Shown: positions 22,263-32,690 of the stretch, in pieces
How positions within the stretch are numbered: the first letter of the stretch is position 1
Layout of the letters: each line of letters starts with the position of its first letter
Assembly: GCA_003290165.1 (NCBI GenBank)
Contig: QNQO01000809.1
Span: forward strand, 372,001 to 436,000
From: Berberis thunbergii
Lineage: Eukaryota; Streptophyta; Magnoliopsida; Ranunculales; Berberidaceae
Reading direction: 5' to 3'
DNA length: 64,000 bases
Notes under the pieces: generated by a model
The model's database searches: none
Told to the model about the DNA's origin: nothing
The model's input: the letters and a program-made list of their open reading frames with translations, nothing else
Position numbers and translations under genes: made by a program

Positions 22263-22530
22263 TGAAATCCATATTGAATACCCCTAGACTTTGTGGATTT
22301 CAGAAATACTTTTTAAAATCCTGATTGAATACTCCTAGACTTTTGTGGACTTTTTAAAATCCAAATTGAATACACTTGGATTTTCAGAATCCATGGAATT
22401 TATTAAATTGCCCACAAAATCCAGATACAATACACTTGCCCACAAAATCCAGATACAATACACCCCCCTTAGACTTGGGGAAGGGATCCTTCCATGCAAC
22501 ACCACCAAAAATGCTTGCGGTACCTACAAC

Positions 22531-22946
22531 TAAGGTGTAAGCGATTGATCGGATTCGGATCGGATTGTTTGGAAACCGAATCCATTAGGACACGGGAAAT
22601 CCAAATCAGATCCAAGTATTTTCGATAGGATAAATCTAAATTTTCATCTGATCCAACCCAAAGTTACTTTAAATTGATTTTTTTTAATATAATAGATGTT
22701 AAGATTTGTTTATAGGTAGGTGCTAAAATGCCCAAAACCACAGTCTTATTTAATGTTAATAAAATTTCAAGTTGAAGTCTAAAACTATATAAATTGAATT
22801 CATATCGAAATCGGATTTAGTTAAGAAATTTTGATACAATTTTTACATCCAGGTCCATTCTAAATACGAAACGTTCAAATTGAATCCAATTTATTTGATC
22901 AAACCGAATCTGATTTCCAACATCATCTGGTCGATTGACACCTTTA
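22531..22946. mobile_element. possible hAT-type MITE
   Basis: The left end TAAGGTGTAAGCGATTGATC and the reverse complement of the right end, TAAAGGTGTCAATCGACC, are similar imperfect inverted repeats. Internal sequence repeats GGATTCGGATCGGATT and its complement. The flanking 8-mers (CCTACAAC and CCAAGTAC) agree at only five positions, so the target duplication is unconvincing. Confidence 0.35.
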
Positions 22947-23552
22947 CCAAGTACGAACTTGTGTTTTGCAACTCTTCTTAATACGTAACAAATAAATAAT
23001 TCATTTTTGTATCAAATAGAGAATAGTTTGTTTTTGTGCGCTTCAACAGCAATGTGTACACACTGTGTTTTTATTTAGTTTTGGTCCCCTTTATTTGTTT
23101 GAAATTGAGACAAAAACACACATTCTATTGAATTTTTTTAAATTTATTATAACAAAATTTCACTTTCACGATTCTTCAGCAGAATGATTTCTTATTGAAA
23201 GAGTGTGTGTGTGTGTGTATGTGTTTGCTAAAATGAAATAGAGAGTTATCTTAGAATCCCCTAATAGTTGTCTAAGTGTCTTTATATATACAACTCCTTG
23301 CATGTTTTTTTTTCATGCATTAAATGTTATGTGGGGAAATCTTTGAAAACATGATCTCAAATCCGCCATATCTTAGACTAACAAACATGTAATTTCATCA
23401 AACTTGTAATTTGATCAAGCCATAAATTGTTCTCATTGTGACATGAATTGCAAAATGGTTCGGTCAAATTATCTCAAACAGGCCCTTCTTTGGGTGTTTA
23501 GGGAAGAGGACTGGATCGCTTTGTACTTGTTGTATCCCTAACTCTTATACAA
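22947..23552. other. intergenic AT-rich sequence
   Basis: No coding match or clear element was seen. A short (GT)n run lies near 23201-23220. Confidence 0.6.
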
Positions 23553-24309
23553 TTGCTTTTAGGCAGTGACTATTTGGCACCACAATTTACTCTCACCTGT
23601 ACCACCCATCTTTAAAAAAAAATTATCTACTCTCCCACACCACCCAAGTAAACTACTATTCATCTTCTTCATTTCTTACCATATCTTCTCAAGACACAAG
23701 AAGATCGACAACTCATGGAAGGGGTAGCGAGGTAGGGGGCAATCGATTGCAAGAACAGTGAGAGGCGACCGGCGATAGCGAAGATAGAGGAATTGGAGCC
23801 ACGACACCGTTGCCCCTTCTTCTCCTTCTCCTCCCCCTCCCCCTCTCCATCTTATTCTTATCGTTCCCCTCTCCCAGTTCTCCCACTAGCTATTCTTCTC
23901 TCAATCTCTCTCAGTTCCCCTATTTTCTTCTCCCATTCTTTCTTTTTCTTGCATAGGTCATTGCCCCTCTCCTTCTTCTGCTTCCCTTCTCATTTTCTGT
24001 CGTAAATTAACAAACACAAATTGGAATTTCAAAAATATTCATTTAAAATAAATCAACAACAAACACATTAGAAACAAAATCGATAGAAAAAATGAGGAAG
24101 GAAAGATTACCAACAATCTGAAAACGTATAATTACTGGAAAAAAAGAGGAAGGAAACACTGCAATGACAGAAAATGGGCAAATCACAGCACCCCATGTGA
24201 GTCGGACAACCCCAGTCACAACGGCACATGCAAATGCAGTTCCCATACTCGCATGAGGCGCTACGACTGGGGTTCTGCCACACGCATGTGCTGCTGCGAT
24301 TCGCCCAAT

Positions 24310-25230
24310 TCAAACTTTGTCATTGACTTTCGGTCAACTTATACGCTTGATTTTTAAGATCATCAAAACACAACAAATGTAGTACTCTGTGTTATATAAT
24401 GAACACAATTTGAATCACCTAAAAGTGTTTTAGAATGAGTAAGTTATGATCATTTTACTAAAGTTACTCAAATTTGTCTGGTAAAGAAAATATGGTATTC
24501 TCCCTAACTTTTGACCAATTTTGACACTCGATTGAGACCAATTATCAAACTCATCAAAACACGATAAATATATTACTCTAAGTTATCTAATAAACACAAT
24601 TTGAATCACTTTAAAATGAATAAGTTATGGTCATTTTACTACACTCACTCAAAACTATCCAGCAGCGACCAAGTCACAAAGGATCAAAAGAATGTAGGTC
24701 TCCCACTAGCACAATTCTATGCAAGTGTTAGTCTTTCACTTGCATGATCCCTTGCGAGTTTAAGGCTCTTACTCGCATTTGCAGTGGGTCATGCGAGCGA
24801 CTTACATTCGCAGCGGATCATGCGAGTAAGAGACTTACATTCGCATAATCCTTTGCGACTTGGTTGTTGTTGGATAGCTTTGAGTGAATGTAGTAAAATG
24901 ACCATAACTTGCTCATTTCAAAAAAAATTCAGGTGATTCAAATTATGTTATAACTCAGAGTACTATATTTTTCATGTATGAGCTTGAGAATTGGTTTCAA
25001 TCAAGTGTCAAAGTTGGTCGAAAGTCAGGACAGTACCATGTTTTCTTTACCAGACATATTCGAATGGTTTTAGTAAAATGACCATAACTGGTTCGTTTCA
25101 AAACATTTCTAGGTGATTCAAATTGTCTTCATTAGATAACTCAGAGTACTATATTTTTCATGTTTGATGAACTTGAAAATCAGGCTTACTCGAGCATCAA
25201 AGTTGGTCAAAAGTCAGGGATAATACCTTG
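24310..25230. repeat. large imperfect palindrome with tandem units in each arm
   Basis: The left arm (24310-24690) and right arm (24850-25230) are inverted copies; for instance TTACTCAAATTTGTCTGGTA faces TACCAGACATATTCGAATGG, and GTAAAATGACCATAACT recurs inverted as AGTTATGGTCATTTTAC. Each arm holds two tandem units of about 180-200 bp, each with a TAACTCAGAGTACTATATTT block. The centre (24690-24850) repeats GCGAGT and ACTTACATTCGCA motifs. A transcript through it would fold into a long hairpin. Confidence 0.75.
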
Positions 25231-25559
25231 TTTTTATGTTTTGAATGAGTGAGTGCTAGGCTATTTTGGAAAGAAAAAAGAAGAGGGGTGGCATTGATAC
25301 CATTGCGATGGCCACCATCGCAGCCCCACATCTTCTATCTCTTGTCGTCGCGTGCTCAATTGATGAACCCTTTTGGGTGAGTCGAATAGAAGTAGAATGG
25401 GAGAGATTGAGAGAGATAGTGGCGGTTTACTTGGGAGGGGAGAGGGATAAGGATATTTCGATCGAAAAAGAGGGACATAAAGCTTTCAATTGAAGAAGAA
25501 GGAGTTGTTAGTCAAAGAATAAAAGAGGAAGGATCGAAGAATTGCAGGAATTGCAGAGT

Positions 25560-26219
25560 TTTCCAGACCAAGTTCACAGGAGCAATTGAACTAGTTCCAA
25601 AGGTCATTGAAGATGTCAGATTACGAGCTTCAGTACTGGTTCTTCAAGTAGAAGACAATGCTGACAATAGAGGCCTATTGAACAAATAGAAAATTGGTGC
25701 TCAGTTCCATATGTGCACTAGCACTTGGCATGCATGGAAGAGGCCTGAACAAGGATGGGTAAAAGTTTATACGAATGGTTCTCTAACAGGGGCTAGGGGG
25801 CTATGGTGCTTTGATCAGGGACCATGAAGGCTAGTGTTGGCAGCTGCAGCAGGATCTCAAAAAGCACAAACAATAATTTTGCACGAGCTACAGGGGATTG
25901 AGATGGGCATCAAGCTAGCCCATAGCCATGGCTTCCAGAAAGTGGAGCTCAGTATGGACTTAAGCAATGTGTATAAGTTTTTAACTACCACTAAAGCTCC
26001 TCCATGGGAAACACTTCATACTGTTAGGCGTATCAGGGAGGACATGAAGAAGTTTATGGGATGCAGGGTGATGCACGCGATGAGGGAAACAAACCAGGCA
26101 GCAGATAATCAAGCTAAGCTCCTTCCCAATCATGAGTTTGTGGAGATCATTCCAAGCTCTTTTGCTGAAGACATCAAGAAGATAGTATTTGATGATGCTA
26201 GAGGTAGGAAATACTCTTG
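25560..26219 (+). pseudogene. RNase H-like (RVT_3) domain fragment inside the MULE
   Basis: The frame from about 25730 reads WKRPEQGWVKVYTNGSLTGA, then after a shift ELQGIEMGIKLAHSHGFQKV, LSMDLSN, then ETNQAADNQAKLLPN. This is the RVT_3-type RNase H pattern of plant LINE-derived and free-standing genes (GWVKLNTDGS...AEL.A...G..LA...G...V..E.DS..). The first catalytic Asp is Asn here (TNGS); the Glu of HELQ and Asp of SMDLS are kept. Upstream (25560-25680) a further open stretch, FTGAIELVPKVIEDVRLRAS, ends at a stop. It is broken and probably captured together with flanking host sequence. Confidence 0.7.
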
Positions 26220-26518
26220 AATGTAACAAATATCTTATCCATTTTTTTCAGTGGTCTGGGGATCCCATATAAACCCCCACGCTTGCCTTTAAAAAAAAGG
26301 ATTGAAGAAAAAAATAGGAAGTTGGGAGGGGAGAGAGAACTTTCCGTCGTTTGAATTAGGGAAGGGAGAAAGAGTTAGATTTTTCCTTTTATGGGTGGTG
26401 AGGAAGAGAACTGTGGTGTGGATAGGACAGAAAATGCATGGTGCAGGAAAAAAAATATTAGGTGAGTGACGTGGGTGAGAGTAAATTGTAGTGCCAAATA
26501 ATCGCTACCTTGCTTTTA

Positions 26519-26917
26519 TAATAAAAGCAACAACAATTTATTGAAAATGGAACTTTGAGCCATTATACAAATGAAATATCATAAATGAAATATTATATAA
26601 TTAGATTGGAAAAAAATGTACACAAAGAACAACAACAATCACAAACATGACACTTAATTACATTTTCTAATAAAAAATTGACACGGAAATTAGGATGCTA
26701 ATTGAAAAACAAAATATTTAATGAAAATGTTGTCAAGCAGAATCATCTGCATTTTGCACAGGCTCTTGGCAATCCATGACTTTGGTCTGTCTTATAACTG
26801 GGGAAATCAAATTCCATACTGCATGAAGCAAACAAGTATCAGATAACTTGAAAAATGTATATGCATTATTGCCGAGCAAAGGTTTTCATTACATGAGCAT
26901 GTTTGGAAGCAACATAA
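26519..26917. other. intergenic AT-rich sequence
   Basis: No coding match or repeat was recognised between the MULE target duplication and the Gypsy element. Confidence 0.55.
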
Positions 26918-26922
26918 GTAGG

Positions 26923-27600
26923 TGATGATACATAAAAATGGTCACACCCCGGAGCTGTACATGTGTCATGATGATCTCGAGGAATCACTAACTCAAGCGT
27001 CAGCCCAACACTGATCCAGCCCAAGCGGTTCTAAGCTTGCCCAACTGTGGTTCTCCAGTTGGACCCGAACTCCCACAACATGCTAGGCCCACACGTCTCA
27101 CAACAATTCTCAATACCCGCAAGCCTTCTTCAGACAAGTATCTCGAAGATTAGTTTCAGACGGGCAATTACAACTGCTCTATGCTTCCAACTAGGAAGCA
27201 AACACCAGAATATCTTCCACATAAGAAAACTCCTTTCTACGGATTGTTCTTGGATTGAGAACTACCTCCCGTGTATCAAGGAGCACATAGCTAACATGGA
27301 ACTTCCCTCCTGCAACACGACTCCTAATTAGGGAGGGATCTCCACGAAGATCTCATTTCTAAACTACACCTACGATGGCCTAGTAGAACCAGAACTCATT
27401 GCACTATAAATAAGACATGAGGTTGGTAAGCTAAGGTACACTACAAATTCCTTGTTACAGCATTACACATTTCTCATAGCCTTGTCTGACTTTAGCATCG
27501 GAGTGTCATCTGCCATCCCACGGTGGTATGTGGCTCACATGCGTTACTTGTGCAGGTTAGCGGGATTAGGTCAAAATAGGGAGCGAAAAAAACTACATCA
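26923..27600 (+). repeat. Gypsy 5' LTR
   Basis: The LTR starts TGATGATACATAAAAATGG and ends GAAAAAAACTACATCA. A TATA-like ATAAATAAG lies at about 27408-27416. It matches the 3' LTR over its whole length, with scattered substitutions and small gaps. Confidence 0.88.
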
Positions 27601-27601
27601 G

Positions 27602-27619
27602 TTTGGCGCCGTCCATGGG
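27602..27619 (+). promoter_or_regulatory. Gypsy primer binding site
   Basis: TTTGGCGCCGTCCATGGGG directly follows the 5' LTR. A TTGGCGCCG core in this place is frequent in plant Gypsy elements as the tRNA primer site; the tRNA was not identified here. Confidence 0.6.
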
Positions 27620-27679
27620 GACGACATAGTTCATAACTTTACACTAATCATCGTCTCCTATCAAATCCTAGAGAAATGG

Positions 27680-28270
27680 TGACCACCAGGTCACGCAACA
27701 ATAAAAAATTAGGGGACACATCTGAAGCTTAGACCGTCCTTGTACCGCCTCTCTTGGCGAATCCTGTCGTGCACGAGAAGTCAACTCACACTCCTGCGCC
27801 AACAGCAGCACCGTTGAACCCCGGGTCGGATGTGTGATTTCTTTTGATACACTAGGCTATGTCACTGATTAAGACGCTCGAATCAAAGATGTTGAGCCTT
27901 AACGAAACCTAGAAATGTGTTTAACAACGGGTTGACCACCGTTCGCGTATGCAGCGACACAATGACCATCTCAGCTTTCATCAATGGGTTACAAATTTTT
28001 TTTTTTACAACTATCCGACATTGGACCCTCCAGCAAGCATGGCAGACCTGACAAAGAAAACACGAAACTTCATTGTCCTGGGAGAAAGACGAATGAGAAC
28101 CGAACCCGGGGAGCCATCTGTCAGCAAAATACATGTGCTTCATGAAGCACATTCCGAGTTTCAACCATCCAACTGGTCTAGAAATAGGGCTCTGCGAGTT
28201 ATGAGGGTTCAAGCGATATGTGGCAAGCAACCGCCATAATATGATCAGAGGGAAGGCTCATCCACACCGC
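27680..28270 (+). pseudogene. Gypsy gag, degenerate
   Basis: A start-like MVTTRSRN block at 27678 is soon followed by stops. Later stretches in changing frames include QRHNDHLSFHQWVTNFFFYN, TLDPPASMADLTKKTR and HVLHEAHSEFQPS, which resemble the nucleocapsid-side portion of Tat gag (nP..adl...A..yi..EE). Much of the normal gag length is missing; only about 600 bp lie between primer site and protease. Confidence 0.5.
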
Positions 28271-28278
28271 TGGCATTT

Positions 28279-28728
28279 ATGCAGAAGGATCTCCAGGGCA
28301 TACAACTCCCGCACGACAACGCCCTGGTAGTGACAATTTCCTTGGCGAGCTGGGAAGTGAGAAGGTCCTTGGTTGATACTGGAAGCTCAATGAACTTCTT
28401 GTTCCTCTGCACGCTCCGTAGCATGCAACCAAATGAAGCAGCGTTGACCCCTGATAGTCATCCAGTGACCGACTTCAGTGGCGATAAACAACTCCCCGTG
28501 GGAAAGATACAACTGACAATAACAGCGGGAGAGCAACCAACTCATAAAACCCTATTTCAAGGGTTCATAGTGATTGACATGCCTTCGGCGTTCAATGTGG
28601 TTTTAGGAAGACCCTGGCTACATCATATGGGAGCGGTAGTCTCTACCCTGCACCAATGCCTCAAGTACCCTACAAACCAAATGGTTGGTACACTAAAAGG
28701 AGACCAGATGGCAGCCATAGAATGCTAA
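28279..28728 (+). pseudogene. Gypsy aspartic protease segment
   Basis: An open 149-residue stretch has the active-site motif SLVDTGSSMNFLF (D33-T34-G35), then DFSGDKQLPVGKIQLTITAG and FNVVLGRPWLHHMGAVVSTL, followed by CLKYPT. This order (DTGSS, F.G...P.G.I.L....G, ILGRPWLH, LK.PT) is that of plant Gypsy proteases of the Tat lineage. The enzyme would cut the Gag-Pol polyprotein in the virus-like particle. A stop at 28726 separates it from the RT part. Confidence 0.82.
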
Positions 28729-28983
28729 TACATGGTGACTTTGCCTCCTGACAGTCCTCAACAGACAGTAAATCCAACAGCGAATACTACCCTCCGAACA
28801 TCCCTAAGCACAACAGAAAAGCAACATACACTAGTTAACGAGGCACCAGTAAGAAAGAAATCATCAAGGTCTACTTCGACAGCCCTCAAAACAGCAAGGC
28901 CATTCGGTTCCCGCCTAAGCAAGATAGTGGCAAAACAACTTACGGAGTTGTTGTAGCGTAACCAGGACATCTTTGCCTGGACT

Positions 28984-29805
28984 GTGTGGGAAATGGTGGG
29001 GATCGATCCGTCGATAATTACTCATCGCCTCGAGGTCGACCCCTCGAAGAAAATCGTCAGGCAGAAGAAGAAGCCCATGGCACCCGAAAGGAACGCAATC
29101 AAGGAAGCGCGATACCCTGATTTGGTTGGCAAACATCGTTCTCTTGAAAAAAGAAAAAAGGGAAGTGGAGAGTGTGCGTAGACTACACTGACCTAAACAA
29201 AGCATGCCTAAAGGACAACTTCTCACTCCCCGCATTGATCAGATCGTAAACGCCACTCCGGGACACAACCTACTTACCTTTATGGACGCTTATTCAGGCT
29301 ACAATCAAATATTGATGCACCCCCAGATCATGAAAAAACCTCTTTCGTAACGAAAAGAGGAATATTCTGCTATCGGGTAATGCCATTCGGTTTGAAGAAA
29401 GCAGGGGCTAGTTATCAACGATTGGTCAACCGAATATTCAAATAGCAGATCGGCAGAAATATGGAAGTATACATCGATAACATGTTGGTGATGAGCCTTC
29501 GCAGCCCCGACCACATACGAAATCTTGCCGAAGCATTCGACCAACTCAGTAAATACCGGATGAAACTCAACCCACAAAAGTGCACGTTTGGAGTTGAGTC
29601 AAGAGAATTCCTGGGCTACATAGTGGCCAAAAGAGGGATTGAAGCCGATACAAAACAGATTCAGACTCTTTTCGACATGAAATCTCCGACCAATATCATA
29701 GACGTTCAGAGCCTGACTGGGAGGGTAGCAACACTCAACAGATTTATATCAAAGTTGTCCGACAAATGTCTTCCATTCTTCAAGATACTAAGAATGAACA
29801 AATGA
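28984..29805 (+). pseudogene. Gypsy reverse transcriptase segment
   Basis: The frame begins THRLEVDPSKKIVRQKKKPM and breaks at about 29180; further pieces (FVTKRGIFCYRVMPFGLKKA, GASYQRLVNRIF) lie in another frame. The last open part (29461-29805) has MEVYIDNMLVMS, KCTFGVESREFLGYIVAKRG and SLTGRVATLNRFISKLSDKC. The polymerase motif normally reads YxDD; here the second Asp is Asn (YIDN), so catalysis would be lost even without the frameshifts. A TAG at 29443 precedes this part. Confidence 0.85.
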
Positions 29806-29829
29806 TTCTTATAGAATGACAAATGCGAA

Positions 29830-30354
29830 CAAGCCTTTCAAAACTTGAAAGCATACATGGGGAGTTCGAATATACTCTCTAAGCCCACATTAGGCGAAAC
29901 ACTATACATGTACTTGTTTGTTTCCAAACATGTCGTTAGTTAGGCCCTGCGTTGCGACGGATCTTTAACAGATAGAGCAAGCGGAATAGGGATCACACTC
30001 CGCTCCCCCAGCAGCTACACCCTCGAAAAGGCCATCAATTTCGACTTCCCCGCTTCAAATAACGAGGCCGAATACAAAGCACTCCTGTCCAGCCTGAAGC
30101 TAGCTTTCAGGATCAGCATAGATCACCTAACAACATACAGTGACTCAAGACTAGTGGTCAACCAAGTCAAAGAAGATTTCAATCGCAAAAATTCCCACAT
30201 AATAGCCTACCGCAACAAGGTATTTGCCGTAATGGGCAAATTCAAGAGCTGCCAGCTCACACAATGCCCCCAAGATGATAACCAAAGAGTTGTCAAGCTA
30301 GCAAAAGAAGCCTCAGCCTCCAACGAAGTCTCCAGTGGCCTCATCGAGTATTAA
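29830..30354 (+). pseudogene. Gypsy RNase H segment
   Basis: Readable pieces are YMYLFVSKHVVS, then in 30000-30340 FDFPASNNEAEYKALLSSLK, LAFRISIDHLTTYSDSRLVV and NQVKEDFNRKNSHIIAYRNK. The NNEAEYEAL, SDS.LVV.Q...F pattern is the second, archaeal-like RNase H typical of Tat elements. Several stops interrupt the region. Confidence 0.7.
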
Positions 30355-30539
30355 GAGAGGTCAAACTTCGATGAGGATGAGCACAAAAATATCTGCGTCC
30401 CGAAAACACAGCCAAATTGGATGATTCCGATACTAGAACATATAGCGTCACGAGCCCTACTGACCGAGAAGGTCAAAACTGAAGAATTAAAAACAGAGCA
30501 ACAAGATATACTCCTAAATGACATGTTATACGGGAGATC

Positions 30540-31563
30540 GGTGATGGGACCCCTGCTCTGATGCCTATCGCCTTAAGAGGCAAGCCAAGTATTGGGAGCT
30601 ATCCGCAACAGTATTAGCGAGAATCACCCAGGGGGAGAACCCTCGCCCATAAGGCCCTGACTCTAGGTTATTATTGGCCAACAATGCAGCGAGACGGTAA
30701 ATATATCGTTTGCAAATGCGACAAATGTCAGAGGTTTGCACCATATATCCATATGTTGACCCAACCACTGACTCCAATGACTAGTCCATTGTTGTTCGCA
30801 CAATGGGGAATAGACATCGTCAAGCCGCTCCCGGCGTCGGTTGGTAAAAAAATCATTCTAGTCGCCGTCGACTACTTCACCAAGTGGGTTGAGGCAGAGC
30901 CCCTATCCAAAATAGGGCAGGTCCAGATCGAAAAATTCATATGGGCCACCATCATCTGCCGATTTGGCATCCCTAGAGTATTGGTCATTGACAACGGAAC
31001 TCAGTTCGAATATAGCAAGGTCAAAGAACCGTGCAAAAGTTTGAGAGTCAAGCACCACTTCTCCTCGCCAGGACACCCCCAGGCCAACGGCCAAGCGAAA
31101 GTTACCAACCGGACGATCCTAGAGGCCACCAAGAGAAAATTCGATGTAGCCAAAGGAAAATGGGTTCTAGAGCTACCAGGAATACTCTGACGTATCAAAT
31201 GACTAAAAGGATCCCTATCGAAGAGACACCCTTCGCCCTAGCTTTCGGGTCGGAAGCTATAGTTTCGGTAGAACTAGAGGTGCCAACCTTCCAGACGAAA
31301 GAGTTTAGATTAGAAGGTAACGATGAGGCCTTACGCGTGGGACTAGACCTCCTCGCCGAAAAATGGGATATAGCTTCCACCAAGATAGCCGCCTACCAAC
31401 AACGTATGGCGCAGTACTATAACAAGAAGGTCAAGCTACGTGAATTCAAGGTGGGGGATTGGATCCTCAGAAAGACCCAGCAGAACACAAAAGAAGTCGG
31501 AGCGGGAAAGCTAAATTCGAATTGGGAAAGACCTTACAAGGTTGCTAAGGTCAATTATCAATA
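30540..31563 (+). pseudogene. Gypsy integrase segment
   Basis: The zinc-finger side reads TMQRDGKYIVCKCDKCQRFA. The core has FAQWGIDIVKPLP, FTKWVEAEPL, VLVIDNGTQF and GHPQANGQAKVTNRTILEAT. The last catalytic residue of the D,D(35)E triad is normally Glu in ANGQ-E-TNR; here it is Lys. The C-terminal part (31200-31563, TPFALAFGSEAIVSVELEVP and KVKLREFKVGDWILRK) is in another frame. The integrase is therefore inactive by both substitution and frameshift. Confidence 0.86.
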
Positions 31564-31648
31564 AAATATTTTGCTTTTACTAAAACTTCCACTGGCGTCT
31601 GTTACAGCTCTTGACCAACCTGACTATGACCAAATTCGAATATCTCCC

Positions 31649-32540
31649 CAAAGCCTAATCCGCTTCGCACGGGTCGCGACAGCTGAGGAAGTGGGAGTCT
31701 AGTTAGCACATGTTCGCTGATGACGACAACTCGCCAAAGGATCATTCCTCTCAATACAGACAATGATCGCCAAACTTACTAGGTAAGCTTAGTTAGTTTG
31801 TGACTGATGACGACGACTTTTGGTGCCCAAAGCCTAATCTGTTCCACGCGGGCCACGACGGTTGAGGAAGTGGGAGTCGAGTTAGCGCTTGTCCGCTGAT
31901 GACGACGACTCGCCAATGGATCATTGCTCTCAAAACAAACTATGATCACCGAACTTACCAGGTAAGCTTAGTCAGTTTGCAACTGATGACGACGGCTTCT
32001 GGTGCCCAAAGCCTAATTCGCTCCGCGTGGGTCATGACGGTTGATGAAGTGGGAGTCGACTCAACGTTTGTCTGCTAATAATGACGACTCGCCAATAGAT
32101 CATTGTTCTCAACACAGACAATGATTGCTGAACTTACCAGGTAAGCTAGTTAGCTCGCGACTGATGACAACGACTTCTGGTGCCCAAAGCCTAATCCGCT
32201 CCGCGCGGATCGCGACGACTGAGGAGTGGGAGTCTAGTCAACCCTTGTCCACTAAAGACGATGATTCGCCAAGGGATCATTGCTCTTGATACAAACAATG
32301 ATTGTCGAACTTATTTGGTAAGCTTAGTTAGTCCGGGACTGAAGACAACAACTTCTGGTACGCCAAGCCTAATCTGCTTCGCGCGGGTCGCGACATCCGA
32401 ACAAATGGAAGAAGTCAGTACTAGTCTGCCAACATTGAAGGCATCATTATAGACAATGACTGAGGAGATCCTGTCAACCCCTGGCCAACAACTACTTCCG
32501 CTAGTTAACCCCTAATCTGTCACAATGGCTATATAATTTG
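31649..32540 (+). repeat. 179-bp tandem array in the Gypsy 3' spacer
   Basis: Five units begin with CAAAGCCTAAT or a close form at 31649, 31828, 32007, 32185 and about 32363, a period of 178-179 bp. Each unit contains a CGCGGGTCGCGAC-like GC-rich block, GACGACTCGCCAA, AATGATCGCCGAACTTACCA and GACTGATGACGACGACTTCT or variants. The last unit is shorter and more divergent. Tandem arrays between pol and the 3' LTR are known in Tat-lineage elements. Confidence 0.85.
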
Positions 32541-32690
32541 ATCGAAGAAGATAGCATTCCGCCTAACAACACAAACTCTACGGTCTACAAAGCAACCAAA
32601 ACAAATACGACAATATAGGGAAAAAACAACACTTTCATTAAAATTACATGTCTATATAATATGTGCCCAGGAAAAGACATTACAATCAAT

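Larger units (their letters stand above)
20287..22468. mobile_element. PIF/Harbinger element, copy 2, left end truncated, with captured coiled-coil fragment
   Basis: The left part repeats copy 1 almost base for base from TTCTTATGGAATTGATAAAT onward but lacks the G-rich terminus. The right end is intact (ACAATACACCCCCC) and followed by TTA at 22469-22471. A short block, GCCCACAAAATCCAGATACA, is duplicated in tandem just inside the right end. It carries more of the transposase gene than copy 1 and a different captured fragment (21660-22085). Copies of AAACCCTAA-like motifs are frequent at 21300-21620. Confidence 0.75.
23562..26509. mobile_element. Mutator-like (Pack-MULE type) element, 2948 bp
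   Basis: Terminal inverted repeats begin GGCAGTGACTATTTGGCACC on the left and GGTAGCGATTATTTGGCACT on the right (read inward) and remain similar for about 36 bp, both passing through ACAATTTACTCTCACC. The 9-mer TTGCTTTTA flanks both ends (23553-23561 and 26510-26518), the target duplication length of Mutator-like elements. No transposase was found. Cargo includes a CT-rich segment (23810-23990), a large palindrome (about 24310-25230) and an RNase H gene fragment (25560-26219). Confidence 0.82.

Noticed and set aside
31649..32540. CRISPR-like or regulatory array
   Set aside because: Units are 179 bp, contiguous and without unique spacers, within a Gypsy 3' spacer of a plant.
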